Source of the DNA: Yersinia massiliensis
Lineage (GTDB): Bacteria > Pseudomonadota > Gammaproteobacteria > Enterobacterales > Enterobacteriaceae
Length of the DNA: 64,000 bases
Assembly (NCBI RefSeq): GCF_003048255.1
Contig: NZ_CP028487.1
Coordinates: forward strand, 3,224,001-3,288,000
Reading direction: 5' to 3'
Shown: positions 41,086 through 51,569 of the stretch, one piece after another
How positions within the stretch are numbered: position 1 is the first letter of the stretch
How the letters are laid out: every line of letters begins with the position of its first letter
Notes under the pieces: generated by a model
Databases searched by the model: none
Told to the model about the DNA's origin: nothing
Seen by the model: the letters and a program-made list of their open reading frames with translations, nothing else
Made by a program: the position numbers and the translations under genes

Positions 41086-41206
41086 TTTTTTCTCCGTTGA
41101 TCCCCATAAGAACCACTTTATGAATCCCAACCTCTAAACACAATCATTTCCCGTCAGGCGGAATAAATAACCACATCAAAGATGCTATTTTACCCTGCCA
41201 AAAATT

Positions 41207-41270
41207 CGTAACGATATCTTTACATAAGTCGTAACGGTGATTTGACACAAACAGGCCAATCCACTACCCT
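41207..41270 (+). promoter_or_regulatory. tyrP control region: two TyrR boxes and a promoter
   Basis: A TyrR-box-like 18-mer (CGTAACGATATCTTTACA, 41207-41224) matches TGTAAA-N6-TTTACA at 10 of 12 fixed positions. A weaker copy (41230-41247) lies 23 bp later and overlaps TTGACA (-35, 41242-41247); TACCCT (41265-41270) is a 17-spaced -10. The paired strong and weak box layout is like that of E. coli tyrP, which TyrR represses with tyrosine and activates with phenylalanine. Confidence 0.75.
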
Positions 41271-41316
41271 GCTGCACTCAATAATTCCAATAAAATGTTA
41301 TGTAGTAGAGGAAAGC

Positions 41317-42525
41317 GTGAAGAATCGCACTCTGGGCAGTATATTTATCGTTGCAGGCACGACGATTGGTGCAGGAATGTTAGCGATGCCGTTGGCGGCC
41401 GCAGGTGTGGGTTTTGGTGTCACCCTTGCGATGCTAATTTCTCTTTGGATATTAATGTGTTACACCGCTTTATTGTTGGTTGAAGTTTATCAACATGAGG
41501 CGGCAGATACGGGGCTTGGCACCCTAGCGAAGCGCTATCTTGGCAATCGGGGGCAGTGGCTCACCGGTTTCAGCATGATGTTTTTGATGTATGCACTCAC
41601 TGCCGCCTATATCAGCGGTGCAGGTGAGTTATTGGCAACCAGTATCAGTCAATGGACGCAACAGTCATTCCCCACCTCGCTCGGGGTATTGCTGTTCACG
41701 GTAGTGGCCGGCGGCGTCGTTTGCATCGGCACCCATTCAGTCGACCTTTTCAATCGCATCTTATTTAGCGCCAAAATTATCTTCTTGATTGCGATGTTGG
41801 CTCTGATGATGCCACACATTGAAAAGACCAATTTATTAACGCTGCCGCTGGAGCAAGGGCTGGCGCTGTCTGCCATACCCGTTATTTTTACCTCATTTGG
41901 CTTCCATGGCAGTGTGCCGAGCATCGTCAATTATATGGGCGGCAATATCCGTAAGCTACGTTGGGTGTTTATCATCGGCAGTGCAATCCCACTGATTGCT
42001 TATATCTTCTGGCAGTTGACCACGCTAGGAGCGATATCGTCTCATACCTTTGTCGGGATCCTAGCCCAACAAGCGGGGCTAAACGGTTTATTGCAAGCTG
42101 TGCGCGATGTTGTCGCCTCGCCCCACGTTGAGTTAGCCGTTCACCTCTTTGCTGACTTAGCGCTCGCGACCTCGTTTCTGGGGGTGGCATTGGGGCTGTT
42201 TGATTATCTGGCCGATTTGTTTAAGCGCCGTAACTCAGTCCGTGGCCGCCTACAAACGGGTGTGATTACATTTACACCTCCCCTGCTATTTGCGCTGTTC
42301 TACCCTCGCGGTTTTATTATGGCGCTGGGGTTTGCCGCCGTTGCGTTGTCGGTTTTAGCCTTAATTCTGCCGGCAATGCTGGCGTGGAAAGCCCGTAAAA
42401 TCCATCAAGGTCATTATCGTGTCTGGGGTGGGAAACCTGCACTGGCGGCGGTATTTGCTTGCGGTGTGGTGGTGATTGGCATTCAGGTCGGTATTGTCAC
42501 CGGCGCATTACCGGCAGTCGGATAG
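41317..42525 (+). CDS. tyrP: Tyrosine-specific permease TyrP
   Basis: 402 residues, close to E. coli TyrP (403) through its whole length: 11 membrane segments of the aromatic amino acid permease (HAAAP) family, beginning [20 protein letters not shown] and with [19 protein letters not shown] in the middle. It imports tyrosine with protons. Start chosen as GTG 41317 because GAGGA lies seven bases upstream and the next residues (KNRTLG) align with the E. coli N-terminus; the upstream TTG reading is unmatched. TyrR boxes upstream support the identity. A terminator follows. Confidence 0.96.
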   Translation: MKNRTLGSIFIVAGTTIGAGMLAMPLAAAGVGFGVTLAMLISLWILMCYTALLLVEVYQHEAADTGLGTLAKRYLGNRGQWLTGFSMMFLMYALTAAYISGAGELLATSISQWTQQSFPTSLGVLLFTVVAGGVVCIGTHSVDLFNRILFSAKIIFLIAMLALMMPHIEKTNLLTLPLEQGLALSAIPVIFTSFGFHGSVPSIVNYMGGNIRKLRWVFIIGSAIPLIAYIFWQLTTLGAISSHTFVGILAQQAGLNGLLQAVRDVVASPHVELAVHLFADLALATSFLGVALGLFDYLADLFKRRNSVRGRLQTGVITFTPPLLFALFYPRGFIMALGFAAVALSVLALILPAMLAWKARKIHQGHYRVWGGKPALAAVFACGVVVIGIQVGIVTGALPAVG

Positions 42526-42553
42526 TTAAATAGTTAAATCGGTTTTCATCAAT

Positions 42554-42582
42554 AATAAGGGCGCCTCTAGAGCGCCCTTATT
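42554..42582. terminator. Bidirectional terminator, tyrP/yfaZ
   Basis: AATAAGGGCGC (42554-42564) pairs with GCGCCCTTATT (42572-42582) with a 7-base loop, between convergent tyrP and yfaZ. Confidence 0.88.
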
Positions 42583-42658
42583 CATTCATCAGAAACTATC
42601 TGGCATGTTCATCTAACGTTATTAGCGCCGCTAACTCCCCACGCAGCCAAGGCAATCA

Positions 42659-43201
42659 TTAGAAGTTTAAGCCCGCGCCGATGTAAACCCCATCTGCGAC
42701 ACGGTTATCGCGTTTGCCGTCTTTGCCTTCCATATTGATATAGCGGTAGCCGACATCAACAGTCAGTGGACGGAAAACATTCCAGCGCACGCCGCCGTTA
42801 GCTTCGCTATAGGATTTCATGCCACTGGTTAGCTCTTCTGGTGAGAAATAGCCTTCACCATACAGGGTGAAAGATTTGTTGATTGGGTACGTTAATCCAC
42901 CACCAATGGCGACAGCGCCGCCGCTACTACCATCTTCTGGTGACATATAAATGCCTTTACCGCCTACGGTCGCCATCATCGGGCCAATAGGGAGATTAAA
43001 ACCTAACCCCATCCCATAGATATCACCGTCATGGTCACTGCGCGCCCAGTTGCCACTGATCGCCAAACCGCCAGTATTTGTCCCTAGACCAAAACCTAAG
43101 TTGGTGTAATGACGCCCTGTTTCAGCGTTAAAACTCACAGCACTGGCAGAACCGGCCACAAACAACAGACCCGCAGCACAGGCGATTAAATGCTTATTCA
43201 T
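42659..43201 (-). CDS. yfaZ: YfaZ-family outer membrane protein
   Basis: 180 residues, as in E. coli YfaZ. A signal peptide (about 1-21), then repeated amphipathic beta strands of a small outer-membrane barrel, with GLGFNLPIGPMMATVGGKGIY and a C-terminal phenylalanine (GLNF). Function of the family is unknown. Faces tyrP and is divergent from katA. Confidence 0.93.
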   Translation of the reverse strand: MNKHLIACAAGLLFVAGSASAVSFNAETGRHYTNLGFGLGTNTGGLAISGNWARSDHDGDIYGMGLGFNLPIGPMMATVGGKGIYMSPEDGSSGGAVAIGGGLTYPINKSFTLYGEGYFSPEELTSGMKSYSEANGGVRWNVFRPLTVDVGYRYINMEGKDGKRDNRVADGVYIGAGLNF

Positions 43202-43559
43202 ATTATTCTCTCATTATTCATGATGTCACCCGTGAGCTAATCCCAGCTAACAGGTTTCCCTGCGTCGAGTTTAACCGAAAAAAAACACCTTAAACACACG
43301 GAAAAAGCGAATAAATAGCGCAGTATTTCAAATGATTGTAAATATCCATTTGATAGAAGCCCTTTATGTTAACAATGGTAATGATAAGGCGTACCTATTT
43401 GCTGAATGGCCGCAATAAAGCTACAACTAGTGTGGAGATCAATGAATGACCCCCGGTTGTTGTTTAAATTATTATCTTGTCAATCAGGCTTTTGACGAAA
43501 TCTAATGCTTTTGAGCACCCGAGAAATCAGTCAATTCAATAGCAATAATGGAGAGAATG
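43202..43559. other. 358-bp yfaZ/katA divergent intergenic region
   Basis: No gene. It must carry the promoters of yfaZ (minus) and the catalase (plus). A peroxide-responsive OxyR site would be expected but I cannot identify one by eye. Confidence 0.5.
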
Positions 43560-44999
43560 ATGAGCAAAAAGAAAGGATTAACCACTGCAGCGGGCGCGCC
43601 CGTTGTTGATAATAATAATGTCGTGACGGCTGGTCGCCGTGGCCCCATGCTTCTGCAAGATGTTTGGTTCCTGGAGAAGCTGGCCCACTTTGACCGTGAA
43701 GTGATCCCTGAGCGCCGTATGCATGCGAAAGGTTCGGGTGCTCACGGAACGTTTACCGTCACTCATGACATCACAAAATACACTCGAGCAAAAATTTTCG
43801 CTGAAATTGGCAAGCAAACCGAGATGTTTGTTCGCTTCTCGACAGTCGCCGGTGAACGTGGCGCTGCTGATGCAGAACGTGATATCCGCGGCTTTGCCAT
43901 GAAATATTATACCGAGGAAGGCAACTGGGATTTAGTCGGTAATGATACGCCAGTGTTCTATTTACGTGACCCGCTAAAATTCCCTGACCTGAACCACGTC
44001 GTTAAACGCGATCCACGTACTAACTTGCGTAACCCTATCTATAAATGGGATTTCTTCTCCCAACTGCCAGAATCACTACACCAGCTCACCATCGATTTCA
44101 GTGACCGTGGCCTACCGAAGTCCTATCGTCATATGCATGGTTTCGGCAGCCATACCTTCAGCTTTATCAATGCCAACAATGAGCGTTTCTGGGTTAAGTT
44201 CCATTTCCGCTGCCAGCAAGGCATTGAAAATCTTATGGATGACGAGGCTGAAAAACTGGTTGGTATGGATCGTGAAAGTTCCCAGCGTGATTTGTACGAA
44301 GCCATTGAGCATGGCGACTTCCCACGTTGGAACCTACAAATTCAGGTGATGCCTGAGCATGAAGCCTCCCAGACGCCGTATAACCCATTTGATTTGACTA
44401 AAGTGTGGCCACACGGTGACTATCCACTGATTGATGTGGGTTTCTTCGAGCTAAACCGCAATCCAGAAAACTATTTTGCTGAAGTTGAACAAGCCTCTTT
44501 CAACCCTGCCAACGTAGTGCCAGGTGTCAGTTTCTCTCCTGACCGTATGTTGCAAGGCCGTCTGTTCTCCTACGGTGATGCTGCACGCTATCGTTTGGGC
44601 GTGAACCATCATCAAATTCCGGTGAACAGTGCGAAATGTCCGTTCCACAATTACCATCGTGATGGCGCAATGCGGGTTGACGGTAACAGTGGTAATGGTG
44701 CGACTTACGAGCCAAACAGTTTTGGCCTGTTCCAAGAGCAGCCTGATTTTAGCGAGCCACCATTGACGTTAGAAGGTGCGGCGGATCACTGGAATCACCG
44801 TGAAGATACCGATTATTTCTCCCAACCAAGGGCGCTGTTTAATTTGCTGAGTGCAGAAGAGCATCAGCGGATGTTTGCCCGTATTGCCGGTGAGTTATCA
44901 CAGGTGCCGGAAGAGATTCAACGCCGTCAGGTTGCGTTGTTTAGTCAGGTTCATCCGGATTATGGTGATGGGGTGAAGAAGGCCTTGGGGTTAAATTAA
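43560..44999 (+). CDS. katA: Monofunctional haem catalase KatA
   Basis: 479 residues, a small-subunit clade catalase. Visible motifs: the distal active-site segment [17 protein letters not shown] with the catalytic His, [19 protein letters not shown], the Asn-containing stretch [18 protein letters not shown], and the proximal haem ligand segment [14 protein letters not shown] with Tyr. It breaks down H2O2 in the cytosol. The first in-frame ATG (43548) overlaps the GGAGAG ribosome site; ATG 43560 (MSKKKGL) has the best spacing, 43557 is also possible. E. coli has no homologue at this position. A terminator follows. Confidence 0.96.
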   Translation: MSKKKGLTTAAGAPVVDNNNVVTAGRRGPMLLQDVWFLEKLAHFDREVIPERRMHAKGSGAHGTFTVTHDITKYTRAKIFAEIGKQTEMFVRFSTVAGERGAADAERDIRGFAMKYYTEEGNWDLVGNDTPVFYLRDPLKFPDLNHVVKRDPRTNLRNPIYKWDFFSQLPESLHQLTIDFSDRGLPKSYRHMHGFGSHTFSFINANNERFWVKFHFRCQQGIENLMDDEAEKLVGMDRESSQRDLYEAIEHGDFPRWNLQIQVMPEHEASQTPYNPFDLTKVWPHGDYPLIDVGFFELNRNPENYFAEVEQASFNPANVVPGVSFSPDRMLQGRLFSYGDAARYRLGVNHHQIPVNSAKCPFHNYHRDGAMRVDGNSGNGATYEPNSFGLFQEQPDFSEPPLTLEGAADHWNHREDTDYFSQPRALFNLLSAEEHQRMFARIAGELSQVPEEIQRRQVALFSQVHPDYGDGVKKALGLN

Positions 45000-45023
45000 G
45001 GTTTGATTTTTTGTTTGTTTGTG

Positions 45024-45047
45024 GCCCCTCTTAGGAGGGGCTTTTTT
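45024..45047 (+). terminator. katA terminator
   Basis: GCCCCTC (45024-45030) pairs with GAGGGGC (45035-45041), then six T. Confidence 0.92.
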
Positions 45048-45101
45048 AGTTTAGTGATCGGTTCGGTTGTTATTGCTTCAGTGTTCTCCTTAGCTCTGAT
45101 G

Positions 45102-45551
45102 CCTCAACCGCCAAATGGGCCATGAGCGTGGCCCCTTTGGATACCCGCGCTTGCGCACGCATCGCTTGCCTGCTTTGCAGGTTCCCTCACTCATCGTTTC
45201 GGCTGACGGACGGCTTTATTCGCATCCCTGCTCATCACGCCTAAAACGGGCGTCCTGCCCGTTTTCCTTGCCTTCTCTCTTCATTCGGCAGCTCAAATGT
45301 GCTTTAAACTTCAAAGTCAAAATCATGGCCTATGGCCTATGGCCTTTGACATTGAGCGCAATCAGGAATATTGCCGACGAGGATAGAGGGTAGAGTGAGC
45401 GGGCAGGACGCCCGCGAAAAGCGCGTTTGGGCAAGGATGCCCATCGCGCTGGCTCGTTAGCCGAAAGACGTAGGAGGTTTACCCGCAGGGCAATATTTCG
45501 CGCAAAGGCGCGGGTGTTGGGCCGCCGCCCTGCGGCCCGACTCGGTTGAGG
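45102..45551. repeat. Inverted pair of about 155-bp GC-rich repeat elements
   Basis: The left arm (45102-45261) and the reverse complement of the right arm (45400-45551) show the same ordered landmarks: CCTCAACCG; a GGGCC...GGCCC hairpin; ACCCGCGC; TTCGGCTRACG; GCATCC; and the hairpin CGGGCGTCCTGCCCG. A 138-bp spacer (45262-45399) separates them. No open frame is conserved between arms, so it looks like a noncoding, possibly mobile or structured, repeat family. The family name is not known to me. This covers the katA-menE gap. Confidence 0.75.
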
Positions 45552-45582
45552 CGACGAGGTTAAAGTGACCGCAGAACGCCTA

Positions 45583-45628
45583 TCAACCGAAACAAGATCC
45601 GGTCCTCAACCGAAACCAGACCCGATCC
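45583..45628. repeat. 23-bp direct repeat at the 3' end of menE
   Basis: Copies at 45583-45605 and 45606-45628 agree at 20 of 23 bases (TCAACCGAAACMAGAYCCGRTCC). The second copy contains the menE stop and its last seven codons. Confidence 0.85.
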
Positions 45629-47039
45629 GATCCCCCCTCACCATCTCCCCCACCAACCGCCTCGACACCTTAATCCCTCCGACCTTCAGCGTCTGGGGCA
45701 AACGATAAAATGCGACTGGTCGTTGGAACACGGCTAGCTGAGGCGCTAACCAATCCGCTAATGCGGTTTCATCCACGGTAACGTCAGCGTCGATAACGGC
45801 CACGGGCCGGTGACCAAACTCACTGTCAGCAATAGGCACAACAAACGCTTGCTGCACACCGGGATATTGCAACAGAATCCGTTCGATATCCTCCGGCTGA
45901 ATGCCCTCACCACCACTGAAAAAGATATTATCTAGCCGGCCTAGAATGCGTAACTCCCCCGCTTGCCATACCCCTCGGTCGCGGGTGTGGAACCAACCTT
46001 CATCATCCACCAGTGGGCGTATCTGCCCTTGTTGCCAGTAACCCGCAGCAAGACAGTCGGCTTTCATCCACACTTCATCATCGACTAGCTTAATCTCGCG
46101 GTGCGCCAAGGGAACCCCGACACCCGGTAAGCCATCAGCCCGTTTCGCGCACACGGTTGATGCAGCTTCAGTTAATCCGTAACCACACCAGCAGCGAATA
46201 CCGCGAGCTTCAGCTTGTTTCGTCAATTCTGTTGGGATCATCGCGCCGCCCAACAACACCTCTTTTAACGTTAATGCGGTGTCTTCGCTGGCCAATAATC
46301 GCCATAACTGCGTGGGGACGAGTGAAGCGTGGCTGCACCCCGCCAATGCTTCAATCAGCGGAACCCCTTCTTGCACAACCAAGGTGGCACCAGCACTTAA
46401 CCAGCGCCAGACAATCCCCTGCCCCGAAACATGAAACAGCGGCAACGATAACAGCCAGCTATCTGTCGCCGTGAAATTCATTAGCTGCAATACACCGTCC
46501 GCACTGGCTAAGTGGGCTGCCACGGTATGTACAGCCGCTTTAGGCAAGCCCGATGAGCCGGAGGTTAAGGTCATAGTCGCCAACCGCTGGCTATCCCACG
46601 CGACCGAATGCGCCACCGAATTTTCTGTACTGAATGTCTTTTCAGTACTGAACGTCAACGGGATAAACGTGAGAGGGTCAGGCAATGGCGCAGCCAGATT
46701 CAACATAAAATCGATATCTAACTGCGGCAAAAGCGGCAACAAAAGCGAGTCAGGCAATTGGGGATTCAGCGGGAGAACACGGGCGGCACACTGCAAAGCC
46801 GCCAGATACGCCAGCAATAGCGAATAACTGTTTTTCCCCCGCAGCACGACACCGCTGCCTGAGGTGACACCTTGTTGCTGAAAAGCTGATGCCAAATGAT
46901 CGATATCAGCTGCGAGCTGTTGCCAGCTAATCAGTTGAGAACCCACTTTCAGCGCTATCGCTTGAGGCCGCCACTCGGCCCAATGTTTCCAAGGGGATGA
47001 TTGTGCCCAAAGTGGCGATTGATGTCCTAGCGGTGCCAT
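45606..47039 (-). CDS. menE: MenE, o-succinylbenzoate-CoA ligase
   Basis: 477 residues, ANL superfamily. AMP-binding signature [17 protein letters not shown] (about residues 170-186), GYGLTEAAS motif, hinge [21 protein letters not shown] and the C-terminal catalytic Lys in GGIKVSRR. It activates o-succinylbenzoate for naphthoate ring closure by MenB. The start at ATG 47039 overlaps the menC end by 13 bases; an upstream in-frame start lies inside menC. The final residues (GDRIGSGFG) come from a 23-bp repeat and are not expected in the family. Confidence 0.95.
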   Translation of the reverse strand: MAPLGHQSPLWAQSSPWKHWAEWRPQAIALKVGSQLISWQQLAADIDHLASAFQQQGVTSGSGVVLRGKNSYSLLLAYLAALQCAARVLPLNPQLPDSLLLPLLPQLDIDFMLNLAAPLPDPLTFIPLTFSTEKTFSTENSVAHSVAWDSQRLATMTLTSGSSGLPKAAVHTVAAHLASADGVLQLMNFTATDSWLLSLPLFHVSGQGIVWRWLSAGATLVVQEGVPLIEALAGCSHASLVPTQLWRLLASEDTALTLKEVLLGGAMIPTELTKQAEARGIRCWCGYGLTEAASTVCAKRADGLPGVGVPLAHREIKLVDDEVWMKADCLAAGYWQQGQIRPLVDDEGWFHTRDRGVWQAGELRILGRLDNIFFSGGEGIQPEDIERILLQYPGVQQAFVVPIADSEFGHRPVAVIDADVTVDETALADWLAPQLAVFQRPVAFYRLPQTLKVGGIKVSRRLVGEMVRGDRIGSGFG

Positions 47040-47998
47040 AGCACGTCCAGTTGATCCACGGTCACCAGCGGCAAAGTGCTTTCCGGCCAAGGGCGCAATA
47101 ACTGTGCCTGCATCAGATCCAGTGTGTCCAACCCTGGCACCGTTGCGGGCGTTAGCCAATGCGCTATTCGCGCGAGTTGCGTCAGGCCCAGACTCGATTC
47201 AATGCTGGAACTGATCACCGCCACTAACCCTGCCTGATGCGCTTGCTGCACCAATTGCTGGCAACAGGCTAAACTGCCCACCAGCGTCGGTTTAATCACA
47301 ATTGCAGCGACGCCCGGTTCTGCTTCAACCTGAAAATCAGCTTCACGGACACTTTCATCCCAAGCAATAGCGATACCGGTGTCGCGCGCAAACTCGCGCG
47401 ATTCAGCACGAGTCTTGCAAGGCTCTTCCAAAAACGCAATCCGTGAACGCAGTTCAGGATTCACATATTTGGCAAATCCGTCCGCTTTGGCGCGTGTCCA
47501 ACTGCGATTGGCATCCAGCCGCAGTTTTAAATCAGGCAAGGCTTCCAGCAGCACATTGACTATCATGCCGTCACGCACCGCTTCATATAACCCGACTTTC
47601 ACCTTGGCGACTTTCTCACCGGGTAATGCCTGTAACACCGCGAACAACTCGTCAGGATCGCCAGTACACAGCGGAGCTTTACGGTAATCTGCCGCCAACG
47701 GTAGGCGTTGATCCAGCTCCGCCAGCGCGCAGCTCAGGCCGAAAGCCACCGAAGGCAGCGGGCCGAGATCTGGCTCATCACCAGTCACCCAGCTTTGTAG
47801 CCATTGCGCTGCCGCCGATTGTGCGTCATCCAACGACTCCTGACTGAACTCTGGCAAGGGGGCAATTTCCCCCCAACCAGTCTGTTCGCCCTGCTGCAGT
47901 TTCACCAACATTCCGTCGCGACTTTTCAGCCGTTGATGGCGCAATATGACACCCGCGTCCATCGGCAGACTGTAGCGATAAAGCGTGGCCGCGCGCAT
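47027..47998 (-). CDS. menC: MenC, o-succinylbenzoate synthase
   Basis: 323 residues, enolase superfamily (E. coli 320). Capping domain [19 protein letters not shown], catalytic Lys in KVKVG, metal ligands in [15 protein letters not shown] and IAWDES, and [10 protein letters not shown]. It dehydrates SHCHC to o-succinylbenzoate. The start overlaps the menB stop by one base (TAATG), so translation is probably coupled. Confidence 0.97.
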   Translation of the reverse strand: MRAATLYRYSLPMDAGVILRHQRLKSRDGMLVKLQQGEQTGWGEIAPLPEFSQESLDDAQSAAAQWLQSWVTGDEPDLGPLPSVAFGLSCALAELDQRLPLAADYRKAPLCTGDPDELFAVLQALPGEKVAKVKVGLYEAVRDGMIVNVLLEALPDLKLRLDANRSWTRAKADGFAKYVNPELRSRIAFLEEPCKTRAESREFARDTGIAIAWDESVREADFQVEAEPGVAAIVIKPTLVGSLACCQQLVQQAHQAGLVAVISSSIESSLGLTQLARIAHWLTPATVPGLDTLDLMQAQLLRPWPESTLPLVTVDQLDVLWHR

Positions 47999-48855
47999 TA
48001 CGGATTACGCTTGAATTTGCTGAAGTCCGGCTGGCGTTTCTCATTGAATGCGTTGCGCCCTTCTTGGCCTTCTTCGGTCATATAGAACAGCATCGTGGCG
48101 TTGCCAGCCAGTTCTTGCAGGCCCGCTTGACCATCGCAATCGGCATTCAATGCGGCTTTCAGGCAACGCAGTGCCATCGGGCTGTTTTCCAGCATCTCAC
48201 GGCACCAGCGCACAGTTTCTTTTTCCAAATCGGCGACTGGCACCACAGTATTAACCAGCCCCATATCCAAGGCTTGTTTCGCATCGTATTGGCGGCATAA
48301 GAACCAGATTTCGCGGGCTTTTTTCTGGCCCACAATGCGCGCCATATAGGCCGCACCCCAACCCCCATCGAATGAACCCACTTTCGGCCCTGTTTGGCCA
48401 AAAATTGCGTTATCAGCAGCGATGGTTAAGTCGCACATCATGTGCAGCACGTGACCACCACCAATGGAATAACCTGCCACCATGGCGACTATCGGTTTCG
48501 GGCAAGTCCGAATCTGGCGCTGGAAATCCAGCACGTTTAAGTGATGGGTGCCACTGGCATCTTGATAGCCGCCGTAGTCGCCACGCACTTTTTGATCCCC
48601 ACCTGAGCAGAAGGCTTTTTCGCCTTCACCGGTCAAAATGATCACGCCAATATTGTCGTCATAACGGGCATCGGCCAGCGCCTGAATCATCTCTTTAACC
48701 GTTAACGGGCGGAACGCATTACGCACTTGTGGGCGGTTAATGGTGATCTTGGCAATGCCATCGCTGGATTTGTGATAGCGAATATCTTCAAACCCTGTTG
48801 AGCAATCTTGCCATTCAATGGCGGCGTAAAGCTGTTCTTCGCTCGGATAAAGCAT
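47998..48855 (-). CDS. menB: MenB, 1,4-dihydroxy-2-naphthoyl-CoA synthase
   Basis: 285 residues, as E. coli. Crotonase fold with the nearly invariant [27 protein letters not shown], and [16 protein letters not shown] oxyanion-hole block. It cyclises o-succinylbenzoyl-CoA. The ATG at 48855 has AAGGAAGGA at a good distance; the ATG three codons earlier is too close to it. Sits between menH and menC in the operon. Confidence 0.98.
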   Translation of the reverse strand: MLYPSEEQLYAAIEWQDCSTGFEDIRYHKSSDGIAKITINRPQVRNAFRPLTVKEMIQALADARYDDNIGVIILTGEGEKAFCSGGDQKVRGDYGGYQDASGTHHLNVLDFQRQIRTCPKPIVAMVAGYSIGGGHVLHMMCDLTIAADNAIFGQTGPKVGSFDGGWGAAYMARIVGQKKAREIWFLCRQYDAKQALDMGLVNTVVPVADLEKETVRWCREMLENSPMALRCLKAALNADCDGQAGLQELAGNATMLFYMTEEGQEGRNAFNEKRQPDFSKFKRNP

Positions 48856-48872
48856 AGTAAGCATTCCTTCCT

Positions 48873-49697
48873 TTAACGGGAGAGTGATGAAAATGAAGAC
48901 TGTGATAAAAATGAAAGCACCTGCGCGGCAAATGCGCCCGGATTCGCTCGGTGAGCGTTATGTCCAGCGCGGGCCAGCGTGCGCAGTGGCAACTGATACT
49001 GGGCGGCTAGCTGCTGAAATTTAGTGTCGCGATCACCGCACAGATAAGTATAAGGGACATTCAACTGCTGCAATGCGGGCAAAAACCAAGGTTGATGCCC
49101 TAGGGAAGTGGCCTCAAGCATATCCGCCACTGCGGGGCCGTCATTATTGACCCGCAGTGAAATAAATTGCTCACGTTGCTGGGCATCTAAATCCGCGAAC
49201 ACATCTTGTTGATACCAATCGCTGAGCACTTGCGACAAAGGTTCCAGACGAAAACGCTGCGCCCATTGGTGGTCATTCTGCAAGCGCTGTTGGCGCAACT
49301 CATCGTTTTCTAAACCGAGGTTGCCCCCTTCAACCAGCAAGCCCAACAAGCCCTGATGCTGACCATAACATGCGTGGTACATCGCAATTCGGCCCCCTAA
49401 AGAGTAGCCTGCCAGCCAATACTTGCGAATGCCGTTAGCCTGCAATGTTTGCGTTAACTGCTCGCTGACATCAGCAAAATCGCGAGTTTTCAACGTGGCG
49501 GATTGACCGTGGCCGGGTAAATCAATCAACAGCGACGGATAATCGCCGCATAATTCGGCCACGGGAAGCCAATCCTGACCACTCCCCAGTAGGCCATGTA
49601 GCCAAACTAGCCATGGCTTATCCGCTTGTAGATCAGACGATCGTTGCACAGAGGATTCAGGATGTGCGGTGAGTTTACAGCATGCCAACGTCATCAT
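48873..49697 (-). CDS. menH: MenH, SHCHC synthase
   Basis: 274 residues, alpha/beta hydrolase (E. coli MenH 252). [11 protein letters not shown] oxyanion region, nucleophile Ser in GYSLGGR, and catalytic His in [11 protein letters not shown]. It eliminates pyruvate from the MenD product SEPHCHC. The start overlaps the menD stop (ATGA, 49694-49697); the longer ORF start lies inside menD. The N-terminus (about 20 residues) and Ser-rich C-terminus are longer than in E. coli. Confidence 0.94.
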   Translation of the reverse strand: MMTLACCKLTAHPESSVQRSSDLQADKPWLVWLHGLLGSGQDWLPVAELCGDYPSLLIDLPGHGQSATLKTRDFADVSEQLTQTLQANGIRKYWLAGYSLGGRIAMYHACYGQHQGLLGLLVEGGNLGLENDELRQQRLQNDHQWAQRFRLEPLSQVLSDWYQQDVFADLDAQQREQFISLRVNNDGPAVADMLEATSLGHQPWFLPALQQLNVPYTYLCGDRDTKFQQLAAQYQLPLRTLARAGHNAHRANPGAFAAQVLSFLSQSSFSSLSR

Positions 49698-51364
49698 TGA
49701 GCCACCTGTTGCACCAATTGCTGTAGCGTTTCTGCCCCTTGGCTTGACGGTACCTGTATCTCGACAAGCGTCACGCCACCTTGTAACCAGCACTGTTCGA
49801 CTCGCTGCTGCAATGCTATCCAGCTCTCAGGACTGGCATAATGGAGGCCAAACATGGCCGCCGCGTGCTCAAAGTTGACGTCTTGCGGCATGCAATAAAA
49901 GCGCTGACGATCTTCAGCCGGTGTTGGCAACAGTGAGAAAATCTGCCCGCCATTATTGTTCACCACCAACAGCACCATCGGCGCCGAACTTTGGCGTAAT
50001 AACGCTAATGCATTAAGGTCATACAGGGCCGATAAATCACCGACGATAGCCAGTGTAGGTTTCGCGGTCGCGCGCTGGACACCTGCCGCGGTGGATAACA
50101 GACCATCAATGCCACTGGCACCACGATTGCTGTAAACCGGATAACCCGCTGGCAATTGCCCCAAAGCATCAATCAGGCGAACAATCAAACTGTTACCCAC
50201 AAATAGCTGGCCGTTATCGGGTAACAACTCAGCCAATAAATGTGCCACTGCGGCTTCACTAAATTGCTCATTCAGCGTTTCAGCCACGTGGAACTGTGCC
50301 GCCTGTGAACATTCAATCAGTTCAGGCGCCCATGGTGTGCGGCGTAGCGCAGGGTGCTGTTCCAGCCATGCATGCACAGACGATAGGATCCTACGCCCTC
50401 GATGATTCGCCGGATCAAGGCGACCTGGGAGGTTATCCACCACCCAATATTCCTGTGGCTGGCATTGCGCTTGCCACTGTAAAAGCTGTTTACCGGTCAG
50501 GCTGCTACCCAATTGCACTACCAGCTGCGCCTCATTCAGCACCCGCTGCGCCTCGGGATGCCCAAGCCATAAATCTGCACAGGGCAGTGGTTGGCCGGTT
50601 TGCGATAACACATCGCCAATCAATGGCCAGCCGAGTTGTTCCGCCCATTGTGCTAGTTGCGCGCCCTCGTCTGCCGTCATACGCCCTGCGATGACCACGC
50701 CGCGCTTTTGCCGCCAGAACAACCAATCAGCCTGCGGCTGCTGTGGTTGATAGCTCGATTGGCGTAACCAAGGGTGGCAGTCCTGCCACCAGTCACCCAA
50801 GGCCGCAGACCAGTCGGTATAGCATTGGTCATCACCGCCATAAAGGGGTTCGGCAAACGGGCAATTAATGTGCAAACCGCCATGGTGCAATTGCGCCATC
50901 GCGCTATCGACGGTTGAAACAAGCCAACTGGCGGGAATATCCGGTGTCGGTCGAGGTAAATTAAGGCTGACCGTAGGATGAGCAGCAAACAGCCCTTGCT
51001 GACGAATAGCTTGGTTAGCGCCGCAATCAATCAATTCTGGTGGGCGATCAGCGGTCAGAAAAATCAGCCGCTCACCGGTTAAACCGGCTTCAATGAGTGC
51101 AGGATAGAGGTTGGCAGCCGCAGTGCCGGAAGTCACAATCACGGCCACCGGTTCGGCGGACGCTTTCGCCAAGCCCAGCGCCAAATGGCCCAAACCACGC
51201 TCATCAAAATGGGTATGGCAAACCAGCGATGAATGCGCCGCCGCCGCCAACGTTAGCGGTGTCGAGCGGGAACCCGGTGCAATACAGATATGACGGACAC
51301 CGTGGCGCGTTAACGCTTCCAGTAGTAATGCCGCCCAACGACGGTTAAAAACACTTGTCGACAT
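49694..51364 (-). CDS. menD: MenD, SEPHCHC synthase
   Basis: 556 residues, as E. coli (556). ThDP enzyme with N-terminal [14 protein letters not shown], the conserved Glu for ThDP activation in the N-domain, and a ThDP motif [12 protein letters not shown]...VNNNGGQIF. It condenses 2-oxoglutarate with isochorismate, the first committed step of menaquinone synthesis. A 205-base gap separates it from menF. Confidence 0.97.
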   Translation of the reverse strand: MSTSVFNRRWAALLLEALTRHGVRHICIAPGSRSTPLTLAAAAHSSLVCHTHFDERGLGHLALGLAKASAEPVAVIVTSGTAAANLYPALIEAGLTGERLIFLTADRPPELIDCGANQAIRQQGLFAAHPTVSLNLPRPTPDIPASWLVSTVDSAMAQLHHGGLHINCPFAEPLYGGDDQCYTDWSAALGDWWQDCHPWLRQSSYQPQQPQADWLFWRQKRGVVIAGRMTADEGAQLAQWAEQLGWPLIGDVLSQTGQPLPCADLWLGHPEAQRVLNEAQLVVQLGSSLTGKQLLQWQAQCQPQEYWVVDNLPGRLDPANHRGRRILSSVHAWLEQHPALRRTPWAPELIECSQAAQFHVAETLNEQFSEAAVAHLLAELLPDNGQLFVGNSLIVRLIDALGQLPAGYPVYSNRGASGIDGLLSTAAGVQRATAKPTLAIVGDLSALYDLNALALLRQSSAPMVLLVVNNNGGQIFSLLPTPAEDRQRFYCMPQDVNFEHAAAMFGLHYASPESWIALQQRVEQCWLQGGVTLVEIQVPSSQGAETLQQLVQQVAQ

Positions 51365-51569
51365 GGTTTGCCCAAAAGTCAGTTAACAGACACGACAACC
51401 CAACAGTTAGCATGAGGAACGCCATTTATCCTCGATAAAGTTCGGAGTGGCTGCTTAATGGTTAAAATTTTACTGTTCTGGTAGGGGAAATGGCCCCTAA
51501 ATGACAGTTTACACTTGGTCTACGGGTGCCACAATCCGACCACATTAGGTGTGCGGTTAATAGCAATAT

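Noticed and set aside
45115..45393. 92-codon frame in the katA-menE gap
   Set aside because: It lies in the left repeat arm and spacer; the paired arm has no matching frame.
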